From positions 124,001 to 188,000 of the forward strand of contig NZ_BMVE01000005.1 in NCBI RefSeq assembly GCF_014650555.1: a DNA stretch of 64,000 nt. Direction: 5' to 3'. Source of the stretch: Streptomyces goshikiensis. GTDB taxonomy: Bacteria > Actinomycetota > Actinomycetes > Streptomycetales > Streptomycetaceae. This document shows positions 46,892 to 59,666 of this stretch, piece after piece (position 1 is the first letter of the stretch; the number at the start of each line of letters is the position of its first letter). The notes under the pieces are model-generated. The model was not told the DNA's origin, ran no database searches, and was given only the letters and a program-made list of their open reading frames with translations. The translations under genes and the position numbers were made by a program.

Positions 46892-49612
46892 TCAGTGCGC
46901 GGCGGACTCCCAGTCGGGCCCGACGCCGACGGACACGTCCAGCGGGGCGCGGAGCTCGACGGCGGCGCCCATCTCGCGGCGCACCAGCTCCTCCACCTTC
47001 TTCCGCTCGCCCGGGGCGATCTCCAGCACGATTTCGTCGTGGACCTGGAGCAGCATCCGCGACTTCAGCCCGGCCTCGGTGATCGCCTTGTCCACGCGCA
47101 GCATCGCGACCTTGACGATGTCGGCGGCGGTGCCCTGGATCGGGGCGTTCAGCGCCATCCGCTCGGCGGCCTCGCGGCGCATCCGGTTGTCGCTGTTGAG
47201 GTCGGGCAGGTAGCGGCGGCGACCGAGCACCGTCTGCGTGTAGCCGGTGGCGCGGGCCTCCTCCACGACGCGCTGGAGGTAGTCCCGCACCCCGCCGAAC
47301 CGCTCGAAGAACGTCTCCATCAGACCGCGGGCCTCGCCCGGATCGATGTTCAGCTGCTGGGAGAGACCGAACGCGGACAGCCCGTACGCCAGCCCGTACG
47401 ACATCGCCTTGATCTTGCGGCGCATCTCCGGATCGACCTCGCCGCGCTCCACGCCGAACACCTGGGAGGCGACGGTGGTGTGCAGGTCCTCACCGGACAG
47501 GAACGCCTCGATCAGGCCCTCGTCCTCGGAGAGGTGTGCCATGACGCGCAGCTCGATCTGGCTGTAGTCGGCGGTCATCAGCGACTCGAAGCCCTCGCCG
47601 ACGACGAAGCCGCGGCGGATCGCCCGGCCCTCGTCGGTGCGCACCGGCACGTTCTGCAGGTTGGGGTCGGTGGAGGACAGCCGGCCGGTCGCGGCGACGA
47701 TCTGGCTGAAGCTGGTGTGGACCCGGCCGTCGGCGCCGATCGTCTTGACCAGGCCCTCGACGGTCACGCGCAGCTTGGCCTGCTCCCGGTGCCGCAGCAT
47801 GATCACGGGCAGTTCGTGGTCGGTCTGCGTGGCCAGCCAGGCCAGCGCGTCCGCGTCGGTGGTGTAGCCGGTCTTGGTCTTCTTCGTCTTCGGCAGGTCC
47901 AGCTCCCCGAAGAACACCTCCTGGAGCTGCTTGGGCGAGCCGAGGTTGAACTCGTGCCCGACCGCGGCGTGCGCCTCCTTCACCGCCTGCTGCACGGCAC
48001 CGGCGAACTGCTGCTCCATGGCCTCCAGGTGGTCGCGGTCGGCGGCGATGCCGGCCCGCTCCATCCGGGCGAGCAGCTCGGACGTCGGCAGCTCCATCTC
48101 GTGGAGCAGCTCGGCCGCGCCGACCTCGGCGAGCCGGCCGGTGAAGGCGTCACCCAGGTCGAGGACCGCGCGGGCCTGCGCCATCAGCGCCTCCGCCTCG
48201 GCCGTGTCATCGGAGCCGAAGGCCAGCTGGCCGTCCTGCGCGGCGGGCTGCAGCTCGCGGTGCAGGTACTCCATCGACAGCACGTCCAGCGCGAAGGAAC
48301 GGCGGCCCGGCTTGACCAGATACGCGGCGAGCGCCGTGTCCATGGCGACGCCGGCCAGCGACCAGCCGTGCTCGGGGAAGACCCGCATCAGGCCCTTGGC
48401 GTTGTGCACCACCTTCGGCTTCGACGCATCGGCCGCCCAGGCCGCGAAGGCCCGCTCGTCGGCCTCGTCCAGCGCGGACGGCTCGAACCAGGCGGCGGCC
48501 CCGTCGGCCGCGGCCAGCGCGATCTCGCTGACGTTGCCCTGGCCCAGGGCCCAGCTGTCCACGGTGGAAATGCCGAGCGGCGCTCCCGCGCGGGCCTCCA
48601 GCCACGGCGCGAGCTCGCCCGCGCCCAGCACGGACGCGTCCAGCTCCACGCCCGCCACCGGAGCGGGCGCCTCCTCCTCGGCCGCACCCGGGTCCACCGC
48701 CAGCAGCCGCTCGCGCAGCGAGGCGTTGCGGATCTCCAGCACGTCCAGCACACCGGTCACGGCCGTGCGGTCGTAGGGGGCGCGCTCCAGGTCGGCCGGC
48801 GTCTTCGGCAGCTCCACGTCCTTGACCATCTCGGTCAGGACCCGGTTCAGCTTCACGGCCTCCAGGTGGTCCCGGAAGTTCTGCCCGGCCTTGCCCTTGA
48901 CCTCCTCGGCGCGCTCCACCAGCTCCGCGAACGACCCGAACTGGGTAATCCACTTGGCGGCCGTCTTCTCGCCGACGCCCGGGATGCCCGGCAGGTTGTC
49001 GGACGGGTCGCCGCGCAGCGCCGCGAAGTCCGGATACTGCTGCGGGGTGAGCCCGTACTTCTCCTCGACCTTCTCCGGGGTGAACCGGGTCAGCTCGGAG
49101 ACGCCCTTCGTCGGGTACAGCACGGTGGTGTGCTCGGACACCAGCTGGAAGGAGTCCCGGTCACCCGTGACGATCAGCACATCGAACCCGAGCGCCTCCG
49201 CCTGCGTGGCCAGCGTCGCGATCACGTCGTCGGCCTCGAAGCCGTCGACCGCGAACCGCGGCACGCTCATCGCGTCGAGGAGCTCGCCGATCAGCTCCAC
49301 CTGCCCCTTGAACTCGTCGGGGGTCTTGGAACGGTTCGCCTTGTACTCGGGGAACTCCGTCGAACGCCACGTCTTGCGGGACACGTCGAACGCCACCGCG
49401 AAGTGCGTGGGCGCCTCGTCGCGCAGCGTGTTCGCCAGCATCGACGCGAAGCCGTAGATGGCGTTGGTCGGCTGGCCGCCCGCGGTCGTGAAGTTCTCCG
49501 CGGGCAGCGCGAAGAACGCCCGGTACGCCAGGGAGTGCCCGTCCATGAGCATCAGGCGGGGGCGGTCCGCTGCGGTCGTCTGGTCGGTCTTCTTCGATGC
49601 TGAATCTGCCAC
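46892..49612 (-). CDS. polA: DNA polymerase I
   Basis: A 906-residue polymerase for Okazaki-fragment processing and repair synthesis. The 5'-3' exonuclease domain is about 1-310 (LMLMDGHSLAYRAFFALP; VDGFEADDVIATLA; LRGDPSDNLPGIPGVGEKTA). The middle region has lost the DxE metal residues of the 3'-5' exonuclease (GISTVDSWALGQ), so no proofreading is expected. The polymerase domain holds motif A (TADYSQIELRVMAHLS), motif B (RRKIKAMSYGLAYGLS) and motif C (QVHDEIVLE). The frame continues far upstream, but GTG at 49612 gives the conserved start VADSASKK and follows TAGGAT by 7 nt. Confidence 0.97.
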   Translation of the reverse strand: MADSASKKTDQTTAADRPRLMLMDGHSLAYRAFFALPAENFTTAGGQPTNAIYGFASMLANTLRDEAPTHFAVAFDVSRKTWRSTEFPEYKANRSKTPDEFKGQVELIGELLDAMSVPRFAVDGFEADDVIATLATQAEALGFDVLIVTGDRDSFQLVSEHTTVLYPTKGVSELTRFTPEKVEEKYGLTPQQYPDFAALRGDPSDNLPGIPGVGEKTAAKWITQFGSFAELVERAEEVKGKAGQNFRDHLEAVKLNRVLTEMVKDVELPKTPADLERAPYDRTAVTGVLDVLEIRNASLRERLLAVDPGAAEEEAPAPVAGVELDASVLGAGELAPWLEARAGAPLGISTVDSWALGQGNVSEIALAAADGAAAWFEPSALDEADERAFAAWAADASKPKVVHNAKGLMRVFPEHGWSLAGVAMDTALAAYLVKPGRRSFALDVLSMEYLHRELQPAAQDGQLAFGSDDTAEAEALMAQARAVLDLGDAFTGRLAEVGAAELLHEMELPTSELLARMERAGIAADRDHLEAMEQQFAGAVQQAVKEAHAAVGHEFNLGSPKQLQEVFFGELDLPKTKKTKTGYTTDADALAWLATQTDHELPVIMLRHREQAKLRVTVEGLVKTIGADGRVHTSFSQIVAATGRLSSTDPNLQNVPVRTDEGRAIRRGFVVGEGFESLMTADYSQIELRVMAHLSEDEGLIEAFLSGEDLHTTVASQVFGVERGEVDPEMRRKIKAMSYGLAYGLSAFGLSQQLNIDPGEARGLMETFFERFGGVRDYLQRVVEEARATGYTQTVLGRRRYLPDLNSDNRMRREAAERMALNAPIQGTAADIVKVAMLRVDKAITEAGLKSRMLLQVHDEIVLEIAPGERKKVEELVRREMGAAVELRAPLDVSVGVGPDWESAAH

Positions 49613-49619
49613 GCCCCCG

Positions 49620-49625
49620 ATCCTA
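49620..49625 (-). promoter_or_regulatory. Candidate leaderless -10 box of polA
   Basis: TAGGAT on the minus strand, 7 nt before the GTG start, with no GGAGG-type site between. Confidence 0.45.
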
Positions 49626-49762
49626 GGCGGCCCCAGTGACAATTCCGGCGTCGGCCAGTTCCGCAGGGCGTGACAGGATCTGTCGCGCACGCGCATACCC
49701 GCGGCGGCCCGCCGCTGCGATGCTCGACCGCTCGACTGCTCAACTGCTCGAAGGGGAGCGAC

Positions 49763-52033
<2,271 letters not shown>

Positions 52034-52088
52034 TAAAACGACCTCAGGACAAGACGGTTAACGAACGTTGACGAACGGAGCCGGCCCC

Positions 52089-52571
52089 ATGGGCGAGCAG
52101 CACGCTGTGAAGTTCCCGCAGGAGATCCTCGACGAGTACGCGGCCCTGGGCATCGACCTGCCCAAGCTGTTCTCCGCCGGCCACCTCGGCGAGCGCATGG
52201 ACATCCGCATCCTGGAGGCCTCCCCGCAGCGCCTCGTGGCCACCATGCCCGTCGAGGGCAACACCCAGCCCTACGGACTGCTGCACGGCGGCGCCTCCGC
52301 GGTGCTCGCCGAGACCCTCGGCTCCGTCGGCGCGATGCTCCACTGCGGCATCAACAAGATCGCCGTCGGCGTCGACCTGAACTGCACCCACCACCGGGGC
52401 GCCCGCTCCGGCCTCGTCACCGGCGTCGCCACCCCGCTCCACCTGGGCCGCTCCACCGCCAGCTACGAGATCGTCATCAGCGACGAGCAGGACCGCCGCG
52501 TCTGCACCGCCCGCCTGACCTGCCTGCTGCGCGACGCCGAAGGCACGGGCGGCGTCCCCGCCGCCTCCTGA
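52089..52571 (+). CDS. PaaI-type hot-dog thioesterase
   Basis: A 160-residue hot-dog fold thioesterase. The family motif is PYGLLHGGASAVLAETLGSV, then VGVDLNCTHHRGARSGLVTG. It hydrolyses acyl-CoA thioesters, with phenylacetyl-type or other aromatic acyl groups as common substrates. It lies 55 nt after the molybdo-enzyme on the same strand. A TTG seven codons upstream is an alternative start, but CGGAG at proper distance favours the ATG. Confidence 0.9.
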   Translation: MGEQHAVKFPQEILDEYAALGIDLPKLFSAGHLGERMDIRILEASPQRLVATMPVEGNTQPYGLLHGGASAVLAETLGSVGAMLHCGINKIAVGVDLNCTHHRGARSGLVTGVATPLHLGRSTASYEIVISDEQDRRVCTARLTCLLRDAEGTGGVPAAS

Positions 52572-52811
52572 CCACGGCCGGGCCCGTACGAGCCGGCGCA
52601 CGGCCCGTACGACCCGCGTACGCCCCCGCACGGCCCCCCGCGGGCCCGGACCGCCCCGCGCGGTCCGGGCCCGCGGCGTTTCCCGGACCCCGCACCCCGC
52701 GCCCCGCGCCGCGCGGAGCCGCCACGGCCTCCAGACCCGGCCCGGCCCGGCCCGACCCGGTCCGGAAAGCGCCCGGAATCCGCCAGTCCGGGAAGATTCC
52801 GCGGACGGCTG

Positions 52812-52840
52812 TTGTGTCACCGATGGTGACGTCCTACCTT
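52812..52840 (+). promoter_or_regulatory. Promoter with internal palindrome for the lipoprotein gene
   Basis: TTGTGT (52812-52817) and TACCTT (52835-52840) are 17 bp apart. A perfect palindrome GTCACC-GAT-GGTGAC (52816-52830) sits between them. TACCTT ends 6 nt before the ATG, so the message is probably leaderless and repressor control is plausible. Confidence 0.65.
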
Positions 52841-52846
52841 CCCTGC

Positions 52847-53248
52847 ATGGGGACCCTGCCACCCGCCTCGGTCCGACCCGCGCTCGCCGCCCTCCTCGTG
52901 GCGCTCGCCCTGTCCGGATGCTCCGCTTCCGCCCCCGCCGCGCCCCACCCGACGCCCACCCCCGCGTCCGGCCCGTCCTCACCGGCACAGGTCTGCACGA
53001 GCCTCGTGTCCTACTGGGCCAAGGAGACCCTCAAGGGCACCTACTGGTCCGGTCTCGACTGGGAACAGAAGGGCCTGTCCAACCAGCAGTACGAGATCCA
53101 CGAGGAAGCGGTCGCCGCCGGCCGCACCGAGGAGCGAACTGCCGGACGGGACAAGGCACTTGAGCTGATCGACCAGCTCGTGGCACGGCGCTGCGCCGCC
53201 GCGGACGGCGCCACCTGGAGCTCGGAGAACTGGCGACCCCCGACATGA
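52847..53248 (+). CDS. Putative lipoprotein of unknown function
   Basis: A 133-residue secreted lipoprotein. The signal peptide MGTLPPASVRPALAALLVAL ends in the lipobox LSGC, with Cys near residue 25. After a Pro/Thr/Ala linker, the mature part has CTSLVSYWAKETLKGTYWSG and ends with a second Cys in ARRCAAADGATW. I do not recognise the family. The promoter box fits the ATG at 52847 better than upstream in-frame starts. Confidence 0.75.
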   Translation: MGTLPPASVRPALAALLVALALSGCSASAPAAPHPTPTPASGPSSPAQVCTSLVSYWAKETLKGTYWSGLDWEQKGLSNQQYEIHEEAVAAGRTEERTAGRDKALELIDQLVARRCAAADGATWSSENWRPPT

Positions 53249-53346
53249 CGGCGGTGACCGGATTCCCGTACGCGCTGTCCGGCTTCCGGGCACCCGCCCG
53301 TGAGGGGCCGAACCGCAGGTCGCACGCCCTTACGACAGCGCTCCAA

Positions 53347-53369
53347 GATCCACCACAGAGAAGTGGATC
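53347..53369. promoter_or_regulatory. Inverted repeat GATCCAC...GTGGATC
   Basis: Perfect 7-bp arms (53347-53353 and 53363-53369) around 9 nt, about 100 nt past the lipoprotein stop. It could be its terminator or a regulator site. Confidence 0.4.
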
Positions 53370-53378
53370 AAGGCATTC

Positions 53379-53395
53379 CATTACGCTCCGTAATG
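53379..53395. promoter_or_regulatory. Palindrome CATTACG-CTC-CGTAATG
   Basis: Perfect 7-bp arms. A third related element, CTACGTAATC, follows at about 53403-53412, which suggests a row of half-sites for one regulator rather than a hairpin. Confidence 0.45.
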
Positions 53396-53795
53396 CCCAC
53401 GCCCTACGTAATCGCCCTTTTTCCCCTGCGGAATACCACCCGGTGGAGGCTTTCGGACACAGCCAGCGACATTTGAGCGAAATTGATCAATGACAGGACC
53501 ATGGAGGCCTCAAGCCCCTTAGAGAAACGGGGAATTCTCAGCATGTGGTCACACGCCGACGTCACTAAAAGTCCGTTCTGTCCGCACTCCCGCCACACAT
53601 TCTTGGCCTTGGCATAACAAGAGCGTCACATCCTCCTTTCTCCGCTCCCCGCATTCACCACCTCGGGCCTAGAGTCACGGCCAGTCACCGCGCCGCAAAG
53701 GCGCGACTCAGCACGGCCGTGGACATCCCAGTGCGGCCCGGCGACCCATCGGCACCTCTACACATGAGGCGGCCGCGCCAGGGAAAGGAAGAATC

Positions 53796-55031
53796 GTGCG
53801 ACACCGTTCTTTGCTCGTCCTCACCACCGTGATCACCACGGGAGCACTGACCCTCACCGCCTGCGGATCGCGCGATGAGGCGAAGACCGGGGACAAGTCC
53901 GACGGCAAGAAGACCGTCGTCGTCATCGGCGTGGACGCCCCGCTCACCGGCTCGCTCTCCGCGCTCGGCCAGGGCATCAAGAACTCGGTCGACCTCGCGG
54001 CCAAGACGGCCAACAAGAACAACGAGGTCCCGGGCATCGAGTTCAAGGTCGAAGCCCTCGACGACCAGGCCGTTCCCGCCTCCGGCCAGGCCAACGCCAC
54101 CAAGCTCGTCGGCAACAAGGACGTCGTCGGCGTCGTCGGCCCCCTGAACTCGGGCGTCGCCCAGCAGATGCAGGGCGTCTTCGCCTCCGCCAACCTGGCG
54201 CAGGTCTCCCCCGCCAACACCAACCCGGCGCTCAGCCAGGGCGACAACTGGGGCAAGGGCGAGTACAAGCGCCCCTTCAAGACCTACTTCCGCACCGCCG
54301 CCACCGACGTGGTCCAGGGCAAGTTCGCCGCCCAGTACCTCTTCAAGGACGCCGGCAAGAAGAAGGTCTTCGTCGTCGACGACAAGCAGACCTACGGCGC
54401 CGGCCTCGCCGCGATCTTCTCCGACGAGTTCAAGAAGCTCGGCGGCGAGGTCGTCGGCACCGACCACGTCACCGTGAAGGAGACCGACTTCTCCTCCACC
54501 GCCGACAAGGTCAAGTCCTCCGGCGCCGACTCCGTCTACTTCGGCGGCCAGTACCCCGAGGGCGGCCTGCTCGCCGACCAGATCAAGAAGACCGGCGCCA
54601 ACATCCCGCTCATGGGCGGCGACGGCATCCAGGACCCCGCCTTCATCTCCGCCTCCGGTGAGGCCAACGAGGGCGACCTCGCCACCTCCATCGGCTACCC
54701 GGTCGAGAAGCTCCCCACCGCCAAGACCTTCATCGCCGACTACCAGGCCGGCGGCTACAAGGACCCGTACGCGGCCTACGGCGGCTACTCCTACGACGCC
54801 GGCTGGTCCGTCGTCCAGGCCGTCAAGGCCGTCGTCGCCGCCAACAGCGGCAAGCTCCCCGACGACGCCCGCGCCAAGGTCGTCGAGGCCCTCTCCAAGG
54901 TCTCCTTCGAAGGCGTGACCGGCAAGGTCGCCTTCGACGAGTTCGGCGACACCACCAACAAGCAGCTCACGGTCTACAAGGTCGAGGGCGGCAAGTGGGT
55001 CGACGTCAAGAGCGACACCTTCAACCAGTAA
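53796..55031 (+). CDS. livK: Branched-chain amino acid ABC transporter, substrate-binding lipoprotein
   Basis: A 411-residue periplasmic-binding-fold protein anchored by a lipid. The signal sequence MRHRSLLVLTTVITTGALTL leads to the lipobox LTAC. The mature protein shows VVVIGVDAPLTGSLSALGQG, VGVVGPLNSGVAQQMQGVFA and YGGYSYDAGWSVVQAVKAVV, typical of LivK/LIV-BP. It captures Leu/Ile/Val or related amino acids outside the membrane. The GTG start follows AAAGGAAG. First gene of livKHMGF. Confidence 0.94.
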   Translation: MRHRSLLVLTTVITTGALTLTACGSRDEAKTGDKSDGKKTVVVIGVDAPLTGSLSALGQGIKNSVDLAAKTANKNNEVPGIEFKVEALDDQAVPASGQANATKLVGNKDVVGVVGPLNSGVAQQMQGVFASANLAQVSPANTNPALSQGDNWGKGEYKRPFKTYFRTAATDVVQGKFAAQYLFKDAGKKKVFVVDDKQTYGAGLAAIFSDEFKKLGGEVVGTDHVTVKETDFSSTADKVKSSGADSVYFGGQYPEGGLLADQIKKTGANIPLMGGDGIQDPAFISASGEANEGDLATSIGYPVEKLPTAKTFIADYQAGGYKDPYAAYGGYSYDAGWSVVQAVKAVVAANSGKLPDDARAKVVEALSKVSFEGVTGKVAFDEFGDTTNKQLTVYKVEGGKWVDVKSDTFNQ

Positions 55032-55077
55032 TCCCCTAGCACCACCACGCACCACCAGCACCACCTGAACCACACCA

Positions 55078-55109
55078 CCGCGCGAGGGCGCAACAGCGCC
55101 CTCGCGCGG
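55078..55109 (+). terminator. Strong hairpin between livK and livH
   Basis: CCGCGCGAGGGCGC (55078-55091) and GCGCCCTCGCGCGG (55096-55109) form a perfect 14-bp stem with a 4-nt AACA loop. It probably halts part of the transcripts or protects the 3' end of livK mRNA, giving more binding protein than membrane parts. Confidence 0.75.
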
Positions 55110-55143
55110 AGTCTTATCCGACACGCTCATCGGAGGCCCTGCG

Positions 55144-56076
55144 GTGCACGAACTGCCGCAACAGCTGGCCAACGGCCTTGCCCTCGGTGCCCTTTATGGC
55201 CTCATCGCCATCGGGTACACCATGGTCTACGGCATCGTCCAGCTCATCAACTTCGCCCACGGCGAGATCTTCATGATCGGCGGCTTCGGCGCGCTCACCG
55301 CCTACGCCGCCCTCCCGACCGGCACCTCCCTGCTGATCGCGATACCCATCATGATCGTCGGAGGCGCACTCGCCTCCGTCGCCGTAGCCACCGCAGCCGA
55401 ACGCTTCGCGTACCGCCCCCTGCGCAGCGCACCCCGGCTCGCCCCGCTCATCACCGCAATCGGCCTCTCGATCGCGCTCCAGCAGCTCGTCTGGCAGTTC
55501 TACCCGGATGCCAAGAAGGCCGTCAGCTTCCCCGAATTCAAGGGCGCAGCCTTCAAGATCACCGACAGCCTCGCCATCCAGCGCGCGGACGCCTTCGTCC
55601 TCATCCTCGCCCCGCTCTGCATGCTCGCCCTCGGCGTCTTCGTCCAGAAGAGCCGCAGCGGCCGCGCCATGCAGGCCACCGCGCAGGACCCCGACACCGC
55701 GAAGCTGATGGGCATCAACACCGACCGCATCATCGTCATGGCCTTCGCCATCGGTGCCGCGTTCGCCGCCGTCGCCGCCGTCGCCTACGGCCTCGACAAG
55801 GGCCAGATCAACTTCGAAATGGGCTTCATCCTCGGCCTCAAGGCGTTCACCGCAGCCGTCCTCGGCGGCATCGGCAACATCTACGGAGCCATGGTCGGCG
55901 GCGTCGTCCTCGGCCTCGCCGAAGCCCTGTCGATCGCATACATCGAAGACATCCCCGGCATGTCGCAGCTCGGCGGTGGAGCCTGGTCCAACGTCTGGGC
56001 GTTCGTACTCCTCATCGTCGTCCTCCTCGTGCGGCCACAAGGCCTGCTCGGTGAGCGCGTCGCGGATCGGGCGTGA
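55144..56076 (+). CDS. livH: Branched-chain amino acid ABC transporter permease LivH
   Basis: A 310-residue permease with about 8 hydrophobic helices. Family segments: LANGLALGALYGLIAIGYTM near the N-terminus, VQLINFAHGEIFMIGGFGAL, AMQATAQDPDTAKLMGINTD (the ATPase-contact loop) and LGGIGNIYGAMVGGVVLGLA. GTG start, 112 nt after livK past the hairpin. Overlaps livM. Confidence 0.94.
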   Translation: MHELPQQLANGLALGALYGLIAIGYTMVYGIVQLINFAHGEIFMIGGFGALTAYAALPTGTSLLIAIPIMIVGGALASVAVATAAERFAYRPLRSAPRLAPLITAIGLSIALQQLVWQFYPDAKKAVSFPEFKGAAFKITDSLAIQRADAFVLILAPLCMLALGVFVQKSRSGRAMQATAQDPDTAKLMGINTDRIIVMAFAIGAAFAAVAAVAYGLDKGQINFEMGFILGLKAFTAAVLGGIGNIYGAMVGGVVLGLAEALSIAYIEDIPGMSQLGGGAWSNVWAFVLLIVVLLVRPQGLLGERVADRA

Positions 56077-57799
56077 GAACCATGACCACCAACACCACTC
56101 CCCAGACCGACGCGGTCAAGCAGGCACCCCGCCCCACCGCACTGCTCTACGCGGTCATCGGCGGCAGCCTCCTCACCATCGTCAGCGCCTTCCTCGCCTG
56201 GACCTGGACCGACGAGTTCCCCGGCGACCTCACCTACTACGGCAGCCCGGCGCCCATCCAGTTCCTGAGCCTCGTCGCCGCCCTCCTCACCGCCGCCCAC
56301 GCGCTCTCCGCGCTCGGCGTCAAGGGCCTGCGCTGGCTCACCCCCACCGGCGCCCGCAAGCCCGTGTGGATCCTCTCCCTCGGCACCCTCGCCGGCACCT
56401 GGTTCACCGTCCTCGCCATCGTCTGGGTCCTCGGCGGAGTCGTCCACCTGGAGCCCGGCGCCTACGTCGCCCTCGTCGGATCGCTCATCCCGGCCCTCGC
56501 CGCGTACAAGCTCCCCGACGACAGCCACAAGGCGGCCCCCGCCAAGAAGCTGCCCTCCTGGGCCGAGATCGTCATCATCGCGGCCGCCTTCGCCGTCGGC
56601 CTCTTCGTGATCACCTTCGGCATCGACACCGACGACAAAGAGCCCCAGCTCTTCGTCACCTACCTGATCATCGTCGGCTTCGCGGCCATCGCCCTGCTCA
56701 AGTCCGGCCTCTTCGACCGGCTCGGCCTCCTCACCGCGAACAACCGCCAGGTCACCCTCATCGGGTCCGCCGCCGCCGCGATCGCCTTCCCGTTCATCCA
56801 GCAGAGCGGCGACACCTACACGCTCATCGCGGTCAACATCCTGATCTTCGCGACCGTCGCCCTCGGCCTCAACGTCGTCGTCGGCCTCGCGGGACTCCTC
56901 GACCTCGGTTACGTCGCCTTCCTCGGCGTCGGCGCCTACGCCGCCGCCCTGGTCTCCGGAAGCACCGCCTCCGCCTTCGGCTTCCAGCTCCCCTTCTGGG
57001 CAGCGGTCATCGTCGGCGCCCTCGCCTCGCTCATCTTCGGCGTGGTCATCGGAGCACCCACCCTCCGCCTGCGCGGCGACTACCTCGCCATCGTCACCCT
57101 CGGCTTCGGAGAAATCTTCCGCATCGCCATGGGCAACCTCGACGGCACCTCCGGCCCCGACATCACCAACGGCCCCAACGGCATCCCCAACATCCCCCAC
57201 CTCGAACTCTTCGGGTGGAACTTCGGGGAGTCGCACAACGTCGGCGGCATCGTCCTCGGCGCCTACGCCAACTACTACTTCCTGATGCTGCTCGTCATGG
57301 CGCTGGTCATCCTGGTCTTCGCCCGCGCCGGCAACAGCCGCATCGGCCGCGCCTGGGTCGCCATCCGCGAAGACGAGACCGCCGCCGAAGCCATGGGCAT
57401 CAACGGCTTCAAGGTCAAGCTCATCGCCTTCGCCCTCGGCGCCACCCTCGCCGGCCTCGCCGGCACCGTCCAGGCACACGTCAACAGCACGGTCGTCCCC
57501 GAGAACTACGTCTTCGCCGGGCCCGTCCCGCCGAACTCCGCGTTCCTCCTCGCCGCCGTCATCCTCGGCGGCATGGGCACCATCCGCGGCCCCATCCTCG
57601 GCGCCGCACTGCTCTTCCTGATCCCCGCGAAGCTGGCCTTCCTCCAGGACTACCAGCTCCTCGCGTTCGGCATCGCCCTCATCCTCCTCATGCGCTTCCG
57701 CCCCGAAGGCCTCATCGCCAACAAGCGCGCGCAGCTTGAGTTCCACGACGACACCGCTGACCAGGCCCCCACGGACCTGGCCACCGCCAAGGCGGGGGC

Positions 57800-57803
<4 letters not shown>
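56073..57803 (+). CDS. livM: Branched-chain amino acid ABC transporter permease LivM, extended
   Basis: A 576-residue permease (573 if started at the ATG at 56082). The C-terminal about 330 residues are the LivM core (VVGLAGLLDLGYVAFLGVGA; LRLRGDYLAIVTLGFGEIFR; REDETAAEAMGINGFKVKL; GGMGTIRGPILGAALLFLIP). The first about 240 residues add extra hydrophobic helices and charged loops (LPDDSHKAAPAKKLPSW). The GTG at 56073 overlaps the livH stop; GTGAGAACC precedes the ATG. Confidence 0.92.
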
Positions 57804-58881
<1,078 letters not shown>

Positions 58882-58885
<4 letters not shown>

Positions 58886-59598
58886 CCGCACTGCTCAAGG
58901 TCGAAGACCTCAAGGTCGCCTACGGCAAGATCGAAGCCGTCAAGGGAATCTCCTTCGAAGTCAACGAAGGCGAAATCGTCTGCCTCGTCGGCACCAACGG
59001 CGCCGGCAAGACCACCACCCTGCGCACCCTCTCCGGGCTCCTCAAGCCCGCCGGCGGAACCATCACCTTCGACGGCAAGCCCCTCACGCAGGTCCCCGCC
59101 CACAAGATCGTCTCCCTGGGCCTCGCCCACTCCCCCGAGGGACGCCACATCTTCCCCCGGCTGACGATCACCGAAAACCTCCAGCTCGGCGCCTTCCTGC
59201 GCACCGACAAAGAGGGCATCGAAAAGGACGTCCAGCGCGCCTACGAGATGTTCCCCATCCTGGGCGAACGCCGCAAGCAGGCCGCCGGCACCCTCTCGGG
59301 CGGCGAACAGCAGATGCTCGCCATGGGCCGCGCGCTCATGTCCCGCCCCAAGCTGCTCATGCTGGACGAGCCCTCCATGGGCCTCTCCCCCCTCATGATG
59401 CAGAAGATCATGGCGACCATCGCCGAACTCAAGGCAACGGGCACCACCATCCTGCTCGTCGAGCAGAACGCCCAGGCGGCGCTCTCCCTCGCCGACCAGG
59501 CCCACGTCATGGAGATCGGCAAGATCGTCCTCTCCGGCACCGGCCAGGACCTCCTCCACAACGAGGACGTCCGCAAGGCCTACCTCGGCGAAGACTGA
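58882..59598 (+). CDS. livF: Branched-chain amino acid ABC transporter ATPase LivF
   Basis: A 238-residue ATPase of normal length: Walker A GTNGAGKTTTLRTLSG, signature LSGGEQQMLAMGRALMSRPK, Walker B LLMLDEPSMGLSP and H-loop LLVEQNAQ. It pairs with LivG to drive uptake. The ATGA overlap with livG and a GGAGAGG site support coupling. Last gene of livKHMGF. Confidence 0.95.
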
Positions 59599-59607
59599 TC
59601 CCACACC

Positions 59608-59652
59608 ACGCGTGAGGCCCGCCACCGGAACCCGGTGGCGGGCCTCACGCGT
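59608..59652. terminator. Two-way terminator after livF
   Basis: A perfect stem of about 21 bp, 59608-59628 with 59632-59652, around an AAC loop. It lies between livF and the convergent response-regulator gene (stop at 59667) and ends in TT. Confidence 0.88.
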
Positions 59653-59666
59653 TGCACCAGGACCAC

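Larger units (their letters stand above)
53249..53795. other. 547-nt intergenic region with lower GC, upstream of livK
   Basis: No gene is supportable; a 64-codon minus-strand frame at 53404-53598 has atypical codon use. The region is poorer in GC than its surroundings and contains two clear inverted repeats listed separately. TAGAGT at 53670-53675 is a possible -10 box for livK. Confidence 0.55.

Noticed and set aside
53404..53598. 64-codon minus-strand frame in the livK upstream region
   Set aside because: Codon use is unlike Streptomyces genes, there is no ribosome site, and it crosses AT-rich regulatory-looking sequence.
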